Assembly (NCBI GenBank): GCA_030043155.1
Contig: JASHYE010000063.1
Location: 1 to 14,662, forward strand
Origin: Candidatus Acidiferrales bacterium
GTDB taxonomy: Bacteria > Acidobacteriota > Terriglobia > Acidoferrales > UBA7541
Direction: 5' to 3'
Length of the DNA: 14,662 nucleotides
Numbering within the stretch: the first letter of the stretch is position 1; the number at the start of each line of letters is the position of its first letter. A program made the position numbers and the translations under genes. Shown in pieces: positions 6,249 to 13,423 of this stretch. The notes under the pieces are model-generated. The model was not told the origin of the DNA and did no database searches. It was given only the letters and a program-made list of their open reading frames with translations.

Positions 6249-7655
6249 TTGCGAATCTGGCGGTTGCTTTCCTGCTCGGAAAAAGCGCTCATCGTTTTGT
6301 TTTTGCTGACGATTCCCTTTGTGCAAGCCACCGTCAGCGGCGATGGCATTGGATACTATGCTTACGCCCGCTCGCTGCTGGTCAATCACAACCTGGATTT
6401 CAAGGGCGACTGGAAAGATCCAAGAGCGCTCCCGGTTCTGATCACGCTTGGGAGAAACGGCCAATACGAATCGTCCACGCACTATACCAAGAACGGCCAT
6501 ATTGCCAATTTCTATCCGGTTGGTCCAGCGATTCTCTGGTCCCCATTCCTAGCGGCGACCCATGTAGTGGTCCTGGTGCTGCGCCGCGCCGGATGGCGCG
6601 TCGCGGCAGACGGTTTTGGGCGGCCCTACCTGCTTACCATGGCGCTGGCTACGGCGCTCTATGGCTTCCTCGGTTTATGGCTCTCCTTTCAGTTGGCGCG
6701 GAACTATTTCGAGGAGCGTTGGGCCTTCTGGGCAACTATTGGAATTTGGTTTGGGAGTTCCCTGCCGGCATACATATATCTCGAACCATCCTGGTCGCAC
6801 GCGCATTCGGCGTTCTCGGTCGCGCTCTTCCTGTGGTATTGGCACCGAACCCGCAAGGCTCGAACGCTGCAGCAGTGGCTGGTCCTGGGGCTGATTTCCG
6901 GGCTCATGCTCGATGTTTATTTTGCGAACGCCGTTTTCTTGCTTATTCCGTTCCTGGAATGCTGCTGGGTTTTCGTCGACGCCTGGGCAGATCGGATGCA
7001 CGCCGCTGAGATGTTCGCAAACGTCTTCAAAGGCGGTTTGGTGTATAGCGCGGCAACGGCTGCGGCCTTTGTGCCAACATTAGCCGCGCGCAAGATCGTG
7101 TTCGGGAGCGCTTTCGCGATTGGCGGATATGCGAACCAACGATGGCATTGGACTTCACCAGCCCTAGGGAAGGTGCTCTTTTCTTCGGATCACGGGCTCT
7201 TGTCGTGGAACCCCATATTGGTCCTGGCTTTGGCCGGAGTGCTGTTGCTGTGGCGTCGCGCCCCGGATATTGGCAGGTACTTGCTCGCGGCGACGCTCGG
7301 GTTTTACTTGTTGATTTCCGTCTACCCGTGGTGGACAGGCGTGGTGTCGTTTGGGGGTCGTTTTTTCATTTCGCTCACGCCGGTTTTTGTGATTGGCTTG
7401 GCATGCACATTCTCGGAGTTCGCACGCGCCTGGCGAAGTACGCGTGCTGCCACGTTCCGAGTGGTCACTGTGTCCATCCTCCTGATCCTCTGGAACATCG
7501 GCCTGTTGCTTCAGTGGAGCACGGGGCTGCTGCCTGGAACTGGACCGGTCTATTGGAACGAAGTTTTTTACAACCAGTTCCGCGTTTTACCTGGCCAAAC
7601 GGTTGATGCTGTTCGGAACCAACTCGGCGCGTCGGCGCACAAACCACTCCTGTAG
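6249..7655 (+). CDS. GT-C-like multi-spanning membrane protein (putative glycosyltransferase)
   Basis: Integral membrane protein of 468 aa with about ten or more hydrophobic segments. After the first membrane helix (about residues 13-28) comes GDGIGYYAYARSLL (31-44), with acidic D32 at the place where GT-C enzymes (ArnT/PMT/GT39-like) keep a catalytic Asp in the first outer loop. This suggests transfer of a sugar from a polyprenyl-phosphate donor on the periplasmic side. Donor and acceptor are not visible. Start: TTG 6249, ten nt after GGAGGG; an in-frame TAG at 6240-6242 bars a longer protein. A later TTG (6264) is possible. The gene lies between two copies of a lolA 3'-end repeat and its stop codon abuts the second copy, so it was probably inserted or rearranged into this locus. 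I cannot name a family member; the GT-C reading is by motif and topology only. Confidence 0.7.
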   Translation: MRIWRLLSCSEKALIVLFLLTIPFVQATVSGDGIGYYAYARSLLVNHNLDFKGDWKDPRALPVLITLGRNGQYESSTHYTKNGHIANFYPVGPAILWSPFLAATHVVVLVLRRAGWRVAADGFGRPYLLTMALATALYGFLGLWLSFQLARNYFEERWAFWATIGIWFGSSLPAYIYLEPSWSHAHSAFSVALFLWYWHRTRKARTLQQWLVLGLISGLMLDVYFANAVFLLIPFLECCWVFVDAWADRMHAAEMFANVFKGGLVYSAATAAAFVPTLAARKIVFGSAFAIGGYANQRWHWTSPALGKVLFSSDHGLLSWNPILVLALAGVLLLWRRAPDIGRYLLAATLGFYLLISVYPWWTGVVSFGGRFFISLTPVFVIGLACTFSEFARAWRSTRAATFRVVTVSILLILWNIGLLLQWSTGLLPGTGPVYWNEVFYNQFRVLPGQTVDAVRNQLGASAHKPLL

Positions 7656-7748
7656 GCGGTGTTGCCATTGTGGACGACGCAGAATTGGCGAAACAGGCGC
7701 AGTAATACCCTCGAAGGTCAGCCAACCCTCCCGCGCCTCGCGGATTCC
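7656..7748 (+). pseudogene. Remnant of a second lolA 3' end (direct repeat, copy 2)
   Basis: Directly after the TAG of the GT-C-like gene comes a 50-nt segment nearly identical to the end of lolA (5910-5959). Read in the lolA frame it encodes GVAIVDDAELAKQAQ and stop (7658-7705), the same residues as lolA. The three differences (GCG/GCA, GCA/GCG, TAG/TAA) are all at silent third positions. Weaker similarity continues to CGGATTCC at 7748. There is no lolA-like sequence upstream of 7656, so this is the tail of a lost or recombined gene copy, not a functional CDS. Confidence 0.8.
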
Positions 7749-7915
7749 TATATGGATGCCCGGCCGGGATTTGCTCCTTCCGTTCAACATTAAGACGAAT
7801 GGCGTTACGCTGTTTCCGGCTACGCACAAAGAGCCACGCAGACAGCCTGAGGCAAGTCCCCTGTGTTAAAATTTGCGGAAGGCTTGGGACGCGCGAGTGG
7901 GCATAAGTCATAACC
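7749..7915. other. Leader region of the pilus assembly operon
   Basis: No gene seen. A TAAAAT hexamer at 7867-7872 could be a -10 element of a housekeeping promoter for the operon, but no matching -35 stands at the normal spacing, and pilC lacks a clear Shine-Dalgarno. Promoter call is weak. Confidence 0.25.
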
Positions 7916-9121
7916 ATGGCTGAGTTTGTCTGCAAAGTCGGAGATGCAACTGGGAACGTTTTCCAGCAGCTAGAGACGGCCCAGAGCGAGGCGGAAGCTC
8001 GCCAGAAGCTCGCGGACCGCGGCTTTTATGTTTATGGAGTACGGCCGAACCTAAGCGTAGAGCGGCTGGTCAGGGGATCCCGGTCCAGCCGGAAGCTGCC
8101 TGCGAACGATTTCATGATTTTTAATCAGCAATTTAATACGCTGATTAAGGCTGGCCTGCCAATTTTGAAGGCGCTGGATTTGCTGGCGGATCGCGCAGCG
8201 CTGCCGAAAATGCGTCCGATTTTGAACGATGTGCGCGGACGGGTGCGCGAAGGAGCGCTACTGTCGGACGGGGTCGAAGCTTCGGGAATGTTTCCCCCGG
8301 TTTATGTCACGTCGCTTCGCGCGGGAGAAAAGAGCGGCGATTTGGCAGGCGTGTTAGACGATTACATCGCCTATCAGCGCACGACGACCGGGCTGAAAAA
8401 GAAACTGATCGGTGTGCTGATCTATCCGACGATTTTGATCATTGTGGCGTCGTGTATCGTTTCCTACCTGGTGACTTACGTGATTCCGGAATTCGCGCGG
8501 TTGTATTCGGACCTTGGGACGGCATTGCCTGGTCCGACGCAATTCTTAATTACGGTTGTGGTGGGCTACCGCGCGTGGCTGCTGACAGCGGCGGGTCTGG
8601 TTGTTTTCGGCGCGATTTTCCTGTTTTTGTGGTCAAGGACACAACGCGGAGGCATCGCAGTCGATCGCATGACGATGAAACTGCCGATGCTTGGCGATGT
8701 GTGGATCAAATTTCAGATGGCGCAATTCACCAGGACGTTGGGAACGCTGCTCAGAGGAGGAACGCCTCTGGTCGCAGCGCTTTCGACGGCGGCCAATGCG
8801 ATGCGGAGCCGGCTCGTGGCGGGATCCGTGGAGAAGGCGTCCGAGCGGGTCCGCGAGGGTGCGTCTCTGCACTCTTCGCTGGCGGAAACGAAAATGATCC
8901 CCGATCTGGCGCTGGACATGATTGAAGTGGGAGAAGCTTCCGGCGCGCTGGCGCCGATGCTTTCGAGCGTGGCGGTTTTCTACGAAGAAGAATCAAACAT
9001 GAAGACAAGCGCGCTGATCGCCGTGATTGAGCCGGCGGTGTTGGTGGTTATGGCGGGGCTGATCTTTTTCATCCTGATTGCGCTGTACCTGCCGCTGTTT
9101 TCGATTCAGCCAGCAGGATAG
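7916..9121 (+). CDS. pilC: PilC, type IV pilus inner-membrane platform protein
   Basis: Polytopic protein of 401 aa, normal length for the GspF/PilC family, with the expected two T2SF repeats. Repeat one begins near N64 (NDFMIFNQQFNTLIKAGLPI); repeat two begins near F266 (FQMAQFTRTLGTLLRGGTPL). Each ends in a hydrophobic helix pair, including LIGVLIYPTILIIVASCIVS in the middle and VIEPAVLVVMAGLIFFILIA at the C-terminus. A short N-terminal segment (about 1-60) resembles the cytoplasmic start of GspF proteins. PilC couples the motor ATPase to pilin insertion and extraction. It is the first gene of the assembly run and ends six nt before pilB. Being next to pilB and pilM-P and near pilins favours PilC over GspF. 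Confidence 0.93.
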   Translation: MAEFVCKVGDATGNVFQQLETAQSEAEARQKLADRGFYVYGVRPNLSVERLVRGSRSSRKLPANDFMIFNQQFNTLIKAGLPILKALDLLADRAALPKMRPILNDVRGRVREGALLSDGVEASGMFPPVYVTSLRAGEKSGDLAGVLDDYIAYQRTTTGLKKKLIGVLIYPTILIIVASCIVSYLVTYVIPEFARLYSDLGTALPGPTQFLITVVVGYRAWLLTAAGLVVFGAIFLFLWSRTQRGGIAVDRMTMKLPMLGDVWIKFQMAQFTRTLGTLLRGGTPLVAALSTAANAMRSRLVAGSVEKASERVREGASLHSSLAETKMIPDLALDMIEVGEASGALAPMLSSVAVFYEEESNMKTSALIAVIEPAVLVVMAGLIFFILIALYLPLFSIQPAG

Positions 9122-9127
9122 GAATTC

Positions 9128-10768
9128 ATGGCCGTGACAAAGGCGACGAATAAGGAAATCCATCTGGAGCCGTTGCACGACGAAAACGCGGAGCGCGAGC
9201 GCACGCAGAAACTCGCCGAGCGTTATCGCGTGCCCTTCATTGATCTGGCAGAGCAGCAGATTGATCCGGAACTTTTCCGGTCGATTCCTGCCGAGCTGAT
9301 GTTTCGCTACAACTTTGTGCCTTTGGAATCGCGGGATCATTTGCTTGTCGTGGTTGTGTCGGATCCCAGCCAGTTGTTGATGAACGACGAGCTCGCCGGC
9401 CTGCTCGGCAAGAAGCTGACGATCAAAGTTGCAACCTCGACGCAGATCAGCGATCTGCTGAAGCGCACAGAGCAATCGCAGCGCGTGCTGGACCAAGCGA
9501 CAGAAGGCTTCACGCTGCAAGTGGTGAGCGATGAGGACAGTGACGAAAATATTTCCATGGAGAAGCTGGCGCAAGCGGACAGCGGCGTCAGCCCGGTGGT
9601 GCGCCTGGTAGACACGGTGATCTTTACGGCCCTGGAGCGGCGCGCAAGCGACATCCACATTGAAACGCGCAATACGGAAGTGGCTGTGAAGTATCGAATT
9701 GACGGAGTGCTGCAGTACGCCATGCAGCCGCTGGCGAAAGAATGGCATTCGACGATTCTCTCGCGCATCAAGGTGATGAGCGAGCTGGATATTGCGGAGA
9801 GACGCGTCCCGCAAGACGGGCGCTTCCGCGTGCGATATAAGGGCCGTTTCATTGATTTTCGCGTTTCGGTGATGCCGTCGGTTCACGGCGAAGATGCAGT
9901 TCTTCGTGTGCTGGACAAGGAAACGCTGAGCGAAAAATTCCGGAATTTGAATTTGGACGTGGTGGGATTCGTGGAAGAGGACTTGCGGAAGTTCCGCCGG
10001 TACATTCACGAACCGTACGGAATGGTGCTGGTGACCGGGCCAACCGGTTCAGGGAAAACGACGACGCTTTACGCCGCGATCAACGAAATCAAGACCGACG
10101 AAGACAAGATCATCACCATTGAAGATCCGGTGGAATATCAGGTGAGCGGAATCACGCAGATTCCGGTGAACGAAAAGAAAGGCCTGACGTTCGCGCGCGG
10201 GCTGCGTTCGATTCTGCGGCACGACCCGGACAAAATCATGGTCGGCGAGATTCGCGACCACGAAACCGCGCAGATCGCGATTCAATCTGCGCTGACTGGG
10301 CATTTGGTGTTCACAACGGTGCATGCGAACAATGTGACGGATGTGATCGGACGTTTCGTGAACATGGACGTGGAGCCGTACAATTTCGTGTCCGCTCTGA
10401 ATTGCATTCTCGCGCAGCGACTGGTGCGCGTGATTTGCCCGAACTGCAAAAAAGAGGTGAAGCGTTCGCCGGAGATTCTGCGCGAATCGGGAATCAATCC
10501 GGAAGAGTGGGGCAATACTCCGTTATACGAGGGCGCAGGCTGCCTAGAGTGTTCCGGCAGTGGCTTTCGCGGGCGAACTGCGATTTCCGAACTGCTGGAT
10601 TTATCCGACCGCATCCGCGAAATGATCATCGACCGCCGTCCGACCTCGGAAATCAAGCGCGTAGCAAAAGAAGAGGGGATGCAGTTTTTGAGGGAATCGG
10701 GAATTGCGCGAGTACGCGAGGGAATCACAACGCTCCGCGAGATCAATAAGGTGACGTTCATTGACTAG
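9128..10768 (+). CDS. pilB: PilB, type IV pilus extension ATPase (GspE/PilB family)
   Basis: Cytoplasmic secretion-type AAA+ ATPase of 546 aa that powers pilus polymerisation. The N-terminal third is a GspE_N/MshEN-like domain (about 20-140: RYRVPFIDLAEQQIDPELF...). The core has Walker A GPTGSGKTTT (304-313), an Asp box (RRASDIHIE, upstream of Walker A), Walker B with IMVGEIRD (E374) and a His box LVFTTVHANN. A tetracysteine zinc motif is made of C437/C440 (CPNC) and C472/C475 (CLEC), a hallmark of PilB/GspE and absent from PilT. AGGA stands shortly before the ATG. The last codons overlap the next gene start by eight nt. PilB fits better than GspE because of the pilin and PilM/N/O neighbours. 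Confidence 0.95.
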   Translation: MAVTKATNKEIHLEPLHDENAERERTQKLAERYRVPFIDLAEQQIDPELFRSIPAELMFRYNFVPLESRDHLLVVVVSDPSQLLMNDELAGLLGKKLTIKVATSTQISDLLKRTEQSQRVLDQATEGFTLQVVSDEDSDENISMEKLAQADSGVSPVVRLVDTVIFTALERRASDIHIETRNTEVAVKYRIDGVLQYAMQPLAKEWHSTILSRIKVMSELDIAERRVPQDGRFRVRYKGRFIDFRVSVMPSVHGEDAVLRVLDKETLSEKFRNLNLDVVGFVEEDLRKFRRYIHEPYGMVLVTGPTGSGKTTTLYAAINEIKTDEDKIITIEDPVEYQVSGITQIPVNEKKGLTFARGLRSILRHDPDKIMVGEIRDHETAQIAIQSALTGHLVFTTVHANNVTDVIGRFVNMDVEPYNFVSALNCILAQRLVRVICPNCKKEVKRSPEILRESGINPEEWGNTPLYEGAGCLECSGSGFRGRTAISELLDLSDRIREMIIDRRPTSEIKRVAKEEGMQFLRESGIARVREGITTLREINKVTFID

Positions 10769-11723
10769 CCTGACTACAGCGCGGCCAGAAAGAAAGAGAC
10801 GCGGAGGTTTTTCCGAGTGGCTCGACGCGATGCCGCATCCCAGCGTGGTGGTGGAAATTGCATCAACGCACGTGGCGGCAGCGCGATGGGGCCGGGATTT
10901 GGCGCATTTGTCCGCCTTTGCCGCGGAGCAATTGCCGGATGGCGCGGTCACGCCGTCGGCAACGCAAACAAACATTGCCGATCGGGATGCCGTGCGAAGC
11001 GTGATTCACAGCGTGATTTCGCGCGTGCCGAAGCAAGGACCAGACGTGGCGCTGCTGTTGCCGGATCCCAGCATTCGCGTTTTCATTTTACCGTTTGAGA
11101 CTTTTCCGCGGCGAACGGATGAAGCGCTGCCGTTATTGCGGTGGCGTTTGAAAAAAAGTTTGCCGTTCCCGGCAGAGGAGGCAGTTCTTTCCTGGGTGCG
11201 GCAGTCGAGCCGAGATGGAAAAATCGAAATTGTGGCAGCCGTGGCGCGGCAGAAAATCGTCAGAGAATATGAATCGCTGCTCGAAGAGGAAGGCCTTCTG
11301 GCCGGAATCGTGCAAAGCTCGACGCTGGCCACGCTGCCGGTTTTGAGTCATCAGGGCGCCACGCTGCTTGCGCGACTTAGCGGAAGGAATTTGACGACAG
11401 TGATTGTTCGCGGCGAGACGATGTGTGTTTATCGCTCGACCGAATTGGGCGCGAACACGGATGGCCTGAAGCCGCAGGTAATTTTCGACGAAGTTTTTCC
11501 GGCTGTGGCGTTTTATCAGGATACATGGGGCGGAAAAGTGGAGCAGTTATGCGTTGCAGGTTTTGGTCTGGGCGAAGAAGAACTGCGGGAGGCGTTGACG
11601 CGCGAGCTGGGATGTCCCGCGGAGCCGCTAGGCTCGGGCGGCGAAATTACCGCGGAAGCGCGTTCGCTTATCGCGCAAGGTCTGGAGCCGCTGGCCGGAT
11701 GGCAAATGAACCGCGGAGCATGA
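10761..11723 (+). CDS. pilM: Divergent PilM-like actin-fold protein
   Basis: Protein of 320 aa in the pilM slot between pilB and pilN. It shows the alternating strand/helix pattern of PilM, including ALLLPDPSIRVFILPF, then LRWRLKKSLPFPAEEAVL and EIVAAVARQKIVREYESLL, which correspond to the central PilM (1C-domain-like) segment. PilM is a cytoplasmic ring protein that binds the N-terminal tail of PilN. The first nucleotide-binding loop is degenerate: EIAS (32-35) replaces the usual D-I-G-S. Start: TTG 10761 overlaps the pilB stop by eight nt and is preceded by AAGGTGA with about seven nt spacing; ATG 10830 is an alternative that drops a basic leader of 23 residues. It is shorter than a standard PilM (about 350 aa). 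A GspL-like reading of the N-terminus is possible, but a separate PilN gene follows. Confidence 0.78.
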   Translation: MTSLTTARPERKRRGGFSEWLDAMPHPSVVVEIASTHVAAARWGRDLAHLSAFAAEQLPDGAVTPSATQTNIADRDAVRSVIHSVISRVPKQGPDVALLLPDPSIRVFILPFETFPRRTDEALPLLRWRLKKSLPFPAEEAVLSWVRQSSRDGKIEIVAAVARQKIVREYESLLEEEGLLAGIVQSSTLATLPVLSHQGATLLARLSGRNLTTVIVRGETMCVYRSTELGANTDGLKPQVIFDEVFPAVAFYQDTWGGKVEQLCVAGFGLGEEELREALTRELGCPAEPLGSGGEITAEARSLIAQGLEPLAGWQMNRGA

Positions 11724-11745
11724 TCGGCAGGGGACGAGACTAAGG

Positions 11746-12321
11746 ATGAAGACGCATTTCAATCTGGCAACGGCGCCGCTGGAAAATAACCGGCGTTTCA
11801 TCGCCGGTGCGAGCGTGCTGGGAATTCTGGCGTTGGCGGCAATGGTCATGCTTTCTTTGCATGCAGTGAGCGCCAGGCGTGCGAACCGTGCAATGCGGGC
11901 TCAGATCGACAACTTGCATTCGCAAATTCGCATTGCGCTGCGGCAGCAGGACGCCCTTCGAACCGAGTTCAAATCAGCGCAGGCTGAGGAGGCGCTCAAG
12001 CGTTCCACTTTCCTGAACAGCTTGATTGAAGCGCGCACTTTCCCATGGACAAAAATGTTTGCTGATCTCGAACACATTTTACCTCCAGGGGTGCGTGTGA
12101 TCAGTATCTCTCCGCAAATGGACAAAGATGGCAGCGTGAGAGTTGAGTTGTTGATCGGTGCTGTGAATGATGACCAGGGGCTCAAGTTTCTGAATTCGAT
12201 GAGTTCGTCGCCGGTATTTTCACGTGTGCATGTGACGCAGGAGACCCATCCGGCAAAAGCGCCACAAGGCGAGGACGATACAGTGCTGGTAAACCTTGAA
12301 GCGAATTATTCAACTACATGA
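11746..12321 (+). CDS. pilN: PilN-like assembly protein
   Basis: Bitopic inner-membrane protein of 191 aa. The short cytoplasmic tail MKTHFNLATAPLENNRR contains the NLA..P motif by which PilN docks into PilM. A single membrane helix follows (about residues 18-40). Next comes a helical, charged periplasmic stretch (about 42-90) and a small globular domain with IEARTFPWTKMFADLEHILP and GVRVISISPQ, the ferredoxin-like segment of PilN. It starts 22 nt after the pilM-like gene and overlaps the next gene by ATGA, indicating translational coupling. Known role: forms the alignment complex with PilO and links the PilM ring to PilP. Confidence 0.87.
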   Translation: MKTHFNLATAPLENNRRFIAGASVLGILALAAMVMLSLHAVSARRANRAMRAQIDNLHSQIRIALRQQDALRTEFKSAQAEEALKRSTFLNSLIEARTFPWTKMFADLEHILPPGVRVISISPQMDKDGSVRVELLIGAVNDDQGLKFLNSMSSSPVFSRVHVTQETHPAKAPQGEDDTVLVNLEANYSTT

Positions 12322-12869
12322 GCGGCAGAACCAATTCGCGAAAATGGAAGCTGGCGGTGAAGATTGCGCTGGCTTGCGCGCTGGCGATTGACGCTGGGTT
12401 GCTTGTCGTGAATTGGCGCGCGGCGAGCGAATCGGCGCAATCGCAGAGAATGGAGCGCGCCCAACTGGAGCAGGAACTCAAATTGTTAACCGCGGATGTT
12501 CAGAACGGCCGGGAAATCCAGAAACAGCTGCCGAACGTGGCTCAAAAGTGCGATGAGTTTTATCAGAAGGATTTGCTGCCCGCATCTTCGGGAGACACGG
12601 CAGTGATTGCGGATCTTGGGAAAATCGCGAATAGCGCGGGCGTTCAGACCGGTGGAGTGGCACTCCATGAAAAAGAGGTGAAGGGGCGGGGGCTGGAAGA
12701 GGTGGAAATAAGCGGATCCGTGCAGGGAAGCTATCAGAATCTGATCCAGTTGATCGACGGCATCGAGCGCTCGACGCATTTCTATTTGCTGGAGAGCCTG
12801 ACTTTGAACTCAGAGAACTCAGGCGTGGTCAAGTTGCAGATCGCCTTGCGGACGTATTTCCGAACGTGA
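12318..12869 (+). CDS. pilO: PilO-like assembly protein
   Basis: Bitopic inner-membrane protein of 183 aa. A basic N-terminus (MSGRTNSRKWKLAVK) is followed by one membrane helix (about 14-32). A coiled-coil region comes next (about 35-75, rich in Glu/Gln/Leu: MERAQLEQELKLLTADVQNG). The C-terminal ferredoxin-like domain includes IADLGKIANSAGV and the typical VQGSYQNLIQLIDGIERS segment seen in PilO/GspM proteins. It pairs with PilN in the alignment complex. The start codon overlaps the pilN stop by four nt (ATGA), and the end overlaps or touches the next start. Confidence 0.87.
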   Translation: MSGRTNSRKWKLAVKIALACALAIDAGLLVVNWRAASESAQSQRMERAQLEQELKLLTADVQNGREIQKQLPNVAQKCDEFYQKDLLPASSGDTAVIADLGKIANSAGVQTGGVALHEKEVKGRGLEEVEISGSVQGSYQNLIQLIDGIERSTHFYLLESLTLNSENSGVVKLQIALRTYFRT

Positions 12870-12871
12870 CG

Positions 12872-13423
12872 ATGACGAAGAAAACTCGGTATGAAGTTTC
12901 GGCACTGGCGATTCTCCTCGTTGTGCTGGCATTTTTCGTCTATATAGAGCACTCACCGAATGACGCTTTTGAGGGTGTGAACACCGATGACGGGAAATTC
13001 CAGCCGTTGAATTTCCCGGATCCGGCCCTGAGAGTGGATTTGCTCGCCCGGATTCAGAACGAGCACTACAACGGGCAGCATCGCAACATTTTCAGTGAAG
13101 AGCCGCTGCCGCCTCCTCCGGAAGTCGTGGCTCAGCAGAAGGTATTAGACGCGCAGAGGGCTGCAACTCCGCCGCCCCCCCCGCCTCTGACGATTCCGGC
13201 AACGTTTTACGGGATCGTGACCGATCCTGCCACCGGACAGAGCCGCGCCTGCTTCTCGAATACCGATAATGTCTATATCCTGCCGGTGGGTGGCATCCTG
13301 CTTCATCAGTTTCGTGTGATGAAAATTGGCCCGAACTCCGTGGATTTGCAGGAGGTCTCTTCGGGCAGAAGCACAACACTGACCCTCCCAGATACAACAC
13401 CTCCGCAATCGGCACAGCAATGA
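12872..13423 (+). CDS. TM-anchored PilP/GspC-like alignment protein
   Basis: Protein of 183 aa in the pilP position. It has one N-terminal membrane helix (about residues 9-25), a long flexible region with two proline runs (PPPP and PPPPPP), then a compact domain of about 75 residues (TIPATFYGIVTDP...VYILPVGGILLHQFRVMKIGPNSVDLQEV) resembling the PilP/GspC homology region that contacts the secretin. Unlike canonical PilP it has no lipobox, so it is anchored by a helix as GspC is. Start: ATG 12872 lies two nt after the pilO stop; GTG 12866 overlapping that stop (GTGA) is also possible. A run of eight C (13175-13182) encodes part of the second proline run. The stop overlaps the next start (ATGA). 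The family call rests on position, size and the C-terminal domain. Confidence 0.68.
   Translation: MTKKTRYEVSALAILLVVLAFFVYIEHSPNDAFEGVNTDDGKFQPLNFPDPALRVDLLARIQNEHYNGQHRNIFSEEPLPPPPEVVAQQKVLDAQRAATPPPPPPLTIPATFYGIVTDPATGQSRACFSNTDNVYILPVGGILLHQFRVMKIGPNSVDLQEVSSGRSTTLTLPDTTPPQSAQQ

Noticed and set aside
5312..6349. 345-codon open frame on the - strand over lolA and the following gap
   Set aside because: Antisense to a well-supported LolA-like gene, with Arg/Gln/His-rich composition typical of shadow frames in GC-rich DNA.
6110..7009. 299-codon + strand open frame overlapping the GT-C-like gene
   Set aside because: The competing frame gives a coherent multi-spanning membrane protein with a GDGIGYY motif; this one gives Trp/Arg/Gly-rich sequence without structure.
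7686..7701. TGGCGAAACAGGCGCA in the second lolA tail, with sigma-54-like 12-nt GG-GC spacing upstream of pilC
   Set aside because: The -12 half lacks the T before GC, the site is coding sequence in origin (copy 1 reads GCAC there), and the leader to pilC would be about 200 nt. Probably chance.
8993..10009. 338-codon - strand open frame antisense to pilB
   Set aside because: PilB is certain by motifs and the antisense product is His/Arg/Gln-rich shadow sequence.
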